Shown here: piece by piece, positions 59,806 to 64,000 of the stretch
How the letters are laid out: every line of letters begins with the position of its first letter
Numbering within the stretch: position 1 is the first letter of the stretch
Notes under the pieces: model-generated
The model's input: the letters and a program-made list of their open reading frames with translations, nothing else
Told to the model about the DNA's origin: nothing
Database searches by the model: none
Source: Bostrychus sinensis
Taxonomy: Eukaryota > Chordata > Actinopteri > Gobiiformes > Eleotridae
NCBI GenBank assembly: GCA_020698575.1
Contig: CM036256.1
Coordinates: 18,057,908-18,121,907, forward strand
Length of the DNA: 64,000 nt
Direction of reading: 5' to 3'
Position numbers and translations under genes: made by a program

Positions 59806-62800
59806 CTACCGGATCCTTGTGAAGAGGTTCAACACTGATTTTGATTCCTGAGAATTGTAAATACATGTACATTTGAATTAGACAAATCATACTTAAAACA
59901 GGCAGGTTATGTGATTATTATTTCTCCTTCAATACCTTTGTGCAGCGTGTTTTACTAAAAACATTCCAGAAACGAAGTGTCTCATCCCCAGCACCTGTAA
60001 CAATGGCTTCACCGTCAGGTGACACAGCCTGCAATAAACAAACAAATAAGAAAAAATATTTTGAGAGCAGAGTTTCATTGGGTAATAAATTAAACAGCAA
60101 CAACAACAAATTTACCAGAGTATTACCTACCAAATAAAGCACTCGGTAGGAGTGGCCAGTTAACTTGGCCACTTGTGTTAGAGATGGATATTTCCACACC
60201 AGAATCTGATTCTGAGAGTAGCCATGAGTGCTCACCTGTAATAAACACAAGAACACAGTAAACAAGAAGACAATAAGATTGCACAAAGTGGACATTACTT
60301 ACAGCTACTTCAGCCCTTACTAAAATTATGAATTCTGTGGTATCTGGTATTCTGGCTGATAAGAGTGAGAGTTCTCACCAGTTCATTGGCGTGTTTGGAC
60401 CAGGCCAAGTTGCACACCTGCGAGCCTGTGTCTGTGTTCTGGAGGGCCTGTCCCGTGAGAGTGTTCCAGAAGCGGAGACAGCGGTCAGCCGTCCCGCCTC
60501 CTGAGGCCAGCAGTCCGTGTTGGTGAGGGGACCATGCGATGGCCTTTACTGCAGCCAGGTGGTCACTGTACTGTTGCACAGGCAGGAGACTGGAGCTGTT
60601 CCACACCAACAACTGGAGAGCAAAGTCCACAGTAATATCCTGCCAGGATGTGCTCAGTGCATACTGTATTTTTGGTTGACTTTTACCTTGTTGTCGTTGC
60701 CACCTGACGCAAGATGCTGATGATCAGGAGACCATTTGAGACCACACACTTCTTGCCTGTGGCCCTGAAGCCTTCGCTCTGCAGAGGCAGAGGGGGGCGT
60801 TCGGACATCCCGCTGCAGAATCACCCTGTCACGACTTCCAGAGGACAGCTGTTCTCCATTCCATGCCAGGGCACCTTGGGAGAGCAAAAAAAGAAACGTG
60901 CTTTATTTCACAGTGGTTAAATAATGTATTTGATGCTTTCATACAGATTAAAAGCTAATGGCACAACTACAGACGCTATAAGGAAAAGACTAATCTAGGG
61001 TTAAATTTAGTAAAATAACAAAGAACCTCTCAAGTTACATATTAACTATTGTTACATAAAATACACAGATTGTTTGACTCACCAACACGAGCTGAGTGAC
61101 CCTCTAAACTGGTGAGCTTTCTGCCTCCTGCAGCATCCCAGATCTGAACATATCCTTTATGTGTTCCAACTGCAACTATACTTCCCTAATAGGACCAAAG
61201 GCACCAGGTCACACACACTGCACTTCACTATGTTATAAAGGACAAGCAGAAACTCACCCTTTCATTCCAACAAACTGATGTAACAGAATCCCCATCCACT
61301 GAAAGGTCACACAACCGTGTTACCTGTTGATGTGGAACAAAAATGGATTTCTCAAATAACAAAAAGAACTCAACTCATTTGCTTTAAGGATGAGCAAAAG
61401 ATTTTTGCACTGACCTGACTAGTGCAGGCACTCCACAGGTAGACACAGGCACCCAGGCCCACACTGAGCAGGTTGCCTGCTGACCAGTCTACCAGATTGA
61501 GGTAAAAATCGTCCTGTAGCTCTGGAGCATCGAGCACTTTAAAAGGGATTTTGGAGATCTTACGAGCTGGTTTACGAGGGGAGCGGAGCAGCTTGTGACT
61601 ACAGAAGCAAACACAAAGACAAATGTATGTATTACCCCACATAAAACACACAATGAAAATTAACATTGCTTACTGTTTCGTACCTCTTATTACTAAGTGG
61701 AGAAAGGGAATATGGTGAGATTTCATTATCACTATCAAAAGGCACTCTCTTTGTATGAACAGTGTACTGTAAAAGAAAGAAAGAAAGATTTTTATTAGTA
61801 AAGACGTTCTGAAAATAATTTATCATAAACAATTATTTGTCTCCACTTGCAAAAGTGCATTGGTAAAATTTCCAATGTACCAAAATATGTTTTTTATAGT
61901 GTTTGTGTGATTCCCAGAACTCTTTCAAGTTATTGAGTGTTTCCTCGAGCACTTGATAGTTAAGGTGGCCAACTTGGCTATAAACATCTACCACTTTGAC
62001 TACCATTTAATACAGGCAATATAAAGTAATATATACATTTAGTTTATTCCCCCAAACTTAATATTTTTATTATGCAGTATTTATGGTAAATTAACTTTTT
62101 GTGGCATTTAGGAGTTGTACATGAGGTGCATAAAGTGAATGACATAAATAATTGATAGGTTCACACTCAGCAAAATGAGTTGGCTACCACCTTAACTGAC
62201 AAATTATCTGTGGGAAACACAATAATGTCCAGGTGCTTCCTTTTAAAACTATTACTACTGATTCCACATAGTGCCTAATCAAAATGTATCAGTTATTACC
62301 CTAAAAAGGCTGTGAGAGTCTTTGAACAGCACTGGGTGGTGCCTGTCTTCTGTGTGAGGGTCTGGCACAGTTTCTATTCCTGCTCCCAGGAGCTCATTCC
62401 TTAAAAGAGCAGCATAGGCCACAGCATCTAGACAGGTAAAGATCATTAAAAAAAAAAAAAGATAACAAAAAACACAAAACAAGTGTTAGCTAACAATATC
62501 AGAAGATCTTACCTTTGCTAGAATCTGCACTTGCATCCTTTGCTTTATGGTTCTGATTGGGAGAGCGGCAATTCTCCTGAAGTTAAAGTAAACATTATTT
62601 ATATTTGATTTAAATTATAGTAGTATTTTGGACTGAGATGGTAAATACATTAGTCTTACATTGGCATAGTGAAAGTTAATGCTCCAGTTGCTGCCAGCTC
62701 GTGTAGGGATAAAGCGGTCCCCAGATTTAGCACTGACAGGACTGCAGGTAGCACTTACACACTGTAAAATACAAAGAGATTATACACACGATGTTTCTCA

Positions 62801-63554
62801 ATGATTTGTTTGAATAGCGAAAATATATAACATTAAAACCTAGCCCAGGAAAGTGATGTATATAAGATAATAACATGACTTGTGTCCTCTGTGACATAGT
62901 AAAAGTGGATTTTTTTTAAATATACAAAGATGCTCAAGAATAACTTATACTGATCACAGTAACTTTTACATTTGGTAAAATGTATTCTGAATCAAGACTA
63001 AAAATGGCAAGAAACATTTTTATGGTGTTCTGAATATAATCCACAATACACCAATGTTGGTCTTCAGGGAGCATTTGGCTTAGTGGCCTATTTTGTACTT
63101 CTCCAGAAGTGTTTTTTTTTTTTTCAGGCTTACATTGAAGATTATTTTAATTACTCTACGATGTGTCTCTCAAAACAACTTCACAGTACCAAGCAAACGT
63201 TTTAGGCAGGTGTGAGGAAGAGTCCAAGACTCTTAATTATTTAAATTGAGCCACCAAAACTATCAGCCAGTGTCATTATGAACATTACCTTCAGTGTAAA
63301 AAAGAGCAAAGGAGTGATAGTGTGGTCCTCAACATCTTAAGGTTTGACAGGGATTATAAGGATTTGAGAATTTATTTATTTGTTTATTTATTTATTATTT
63401 AGGTGTGTTTATGTCCATGCCTTGTCAACTCACCAAAGTAACTTGGTAAAATTACGTTAATACAACTGTCTATCACCTTGGTCAGGCGGGCTTCTTTCGG
63501 CAGGTTCTGGTGGTTAATCTGCCTCAGCAGTCGCCTCTCGTACTCTTGGTCCAT
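59806..63554 (-). CDS. fzr1: Cdh1/Fizzy-related APC/C co-activator
   Basis: WD40 substrate-recognition subunit that activates the anaphase-promoting complex in late mitosis and G1. Thirteen coding exons: 63554-63477, 62761-62660, 62576-62513, 62427-62300, 61766-61684, 61598-61415, 61323-61258, 61185-61083, 60874-60687, 60612-60379, 60235-60131, 60028-59936 and 59847-59806; 489 residues (human FZR1 about 496). Landmarks: MDQEYERRLLRQI, the C-box DRFIPTR, LLRNELLGAGIE, ISPYSLSPLSNK, LLRSPRKPARKISKIPFKVL, then WD repeats (SGSRDRVILQRDVRTPP, HRQEVCGLKWSPDHQHLASG, STHGYSQNQILVWKYPSL). The tiny last exon supplies ESKSVLNLFTRIR, the Ile-Arg tail that docks on APC/C. Residues 14-40 differ strongly from human FZR1, so it may be a paralog. 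It converges on ipo13. Confidence 0.93.
61935..62221. mobile_element. Second copy of the hAT-like MITE (family of 2985-3277)
   Basis: Lies in the intron between exons 4 and 5 of the fzr1-like gene. It begins GAGTGTTTCC and ends GTGGGAAACAC. It shares with the copy at 2985-3277 the blocks AAGGTGGCCA, CTTGGCTATAA, TATAAAGTAATATAT, GTGGCATTTAG and GTTGGCTACCACCTTAA in the same order. No clear target duplication remains. Confidence 0.75.
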
Positions 63555-64000
63555 CTCTACCAGATCTGACCGAGCAGGTGAGCACCAAAGCCACTGCTGC
63601 TGTGGCTGCCCACCCCGCCTCCTCTACACCTCCTCTACACCTCCTCTACACCTCCGCTCCCCCCCGGTGAGGAAACCCGCGCGGGATCCCCATGGCTGAA
63701 AAAACAAAGCAGCAGAATTAAAGACTGACAGATGTGCACACAGCCCTCGCACAATGGCAACTTTCATTACATAATTATAACAATCCTAAATGGCCTGTTT
63801 GACTGGCGTTTCCATGCCTGAGCAGTTCTGCATTATTAAACAGTCAGGTACAACACATCCGCTTCGGACGTGACTTACTGGAGGTAAATTACAGTGTTAA
63901 ATCGTTATTAAATTAGCCTCAGAGTGCATTAATGACAGTCGCACCGTTGTCATGGCATCCTCTTTGATCACACAACAACCAATGTACAACCACATCAGCA
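63555..64000. promoter_or_regulatory. fzr1-like 5' UTR and promoter region
   Basis: GC-rich 63580-63690 followed by AT-richer sequence. It contains an 11-bp tandem repeat at 63620-63655. A CACGTC/GACGTGAC-type element near 63866-63875 is CRE-like. The transcription start cannot be placed. Confidence 0.5.
63620..63655. repeat. Three 11-bp tandem repeats in fzr1-like 5' UTR
   Basis: The unit CTCCTCTACAC is repeated three times in exact register (CTCTACAC at 63622, 63633 and 63644), about 70-100 bp upstream of the start codon. Confidence 0.9.

Noticed and set aside
59918..59935. Loss of the Ile-Arg tail in the Cdh1 paralog
   Set aside because: The KVLKEK ending is read-through of a splice donor; the real tail exon was found at 59847-59806.
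1..64000. tRNA, rRNA, microRNA hairpin, CRISPR or endogenous retrovirus loci
   Set aside because: The only pol III boxes found belong to SINEs; no direct-repeat arrays with unique spacers, no LTR pairs and no viral polymerase frames were seen.

Overview
This is a teleost fish nuclear genome segment. Genes are split into many short GT-AG exons, coding islands sit in AT-rich DNA full of microsatellites, tRNA-derived SINEs and decayed hAT and Tc1/mariner elements, and every recognised protein is a vertebrate ortholog or close paralog. There is no sign of a prokaryotic genome, a CRISPR array or an intact virus.

Layout from left to right: fggy (-, 5' two-thirds only, runs off the left edge); jun (+, single exon, with a recognisable vertebrate jun promoter); tada1 (-, 8 coding exons); angptl1 (-, 4 coding exons and two likely non-coding 5' exons); a ZYG11-family gene (+, 14 exons); a 5 kb desert; lrrc52 (-, two exons around a 6.4 kb repeat-filled intron); mgst3 (+); an unidentified mucin-like type I membrane protein gene (-); ipo13 (+, 21 exons); and a Cdh1/Fizzy-related gene (-, 13 exons). 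Exon chains were rebuilt by hand from splice sites, reading frame and family similarity. All stay in frame: tada1 332 aa, angptl1 484 aa, zyg11 745 aa, lrrc52 324 aa, mgst3 152 aa, ipo13 966 aa, fzr1-like 489 aa, mucin-like 248 aa.

The genes do not form a functional operon. They are housekeeping and regulatory genes: AP-1 transcription factor, SAGA subunit, CUL2 ubiquitin-ligase receptor, APC/C activator, importin, glutathione transferase, potassium-channel auxiliary subunit, secreted angiopoietin-like factor and a sugar kinase. The gene set corresponds mostly to human chromosome 1 (1p32-p34 and 1q24-q25) in shuffled order, plus a Cdh1 paralog whose human relative is on chromosome 19p.

Most worth a second look: the mucin-like gene with two symmetric phase-1 exons; the Cdh1 paralog with a divergent N-terminus and a separate tiny last exon carrying the Ile-Arg tail; the jun promoter conservation; the start codon split from the ZYG11 body by an intron; a full-length SINE with target-site duplication; two hAT-like elements with 8-bp duplications; and three fossil Tc1/mariner transposase pieces, one beside a perfect 19-bp inverted repeat. 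I saw no convincing wholly new molecular system.
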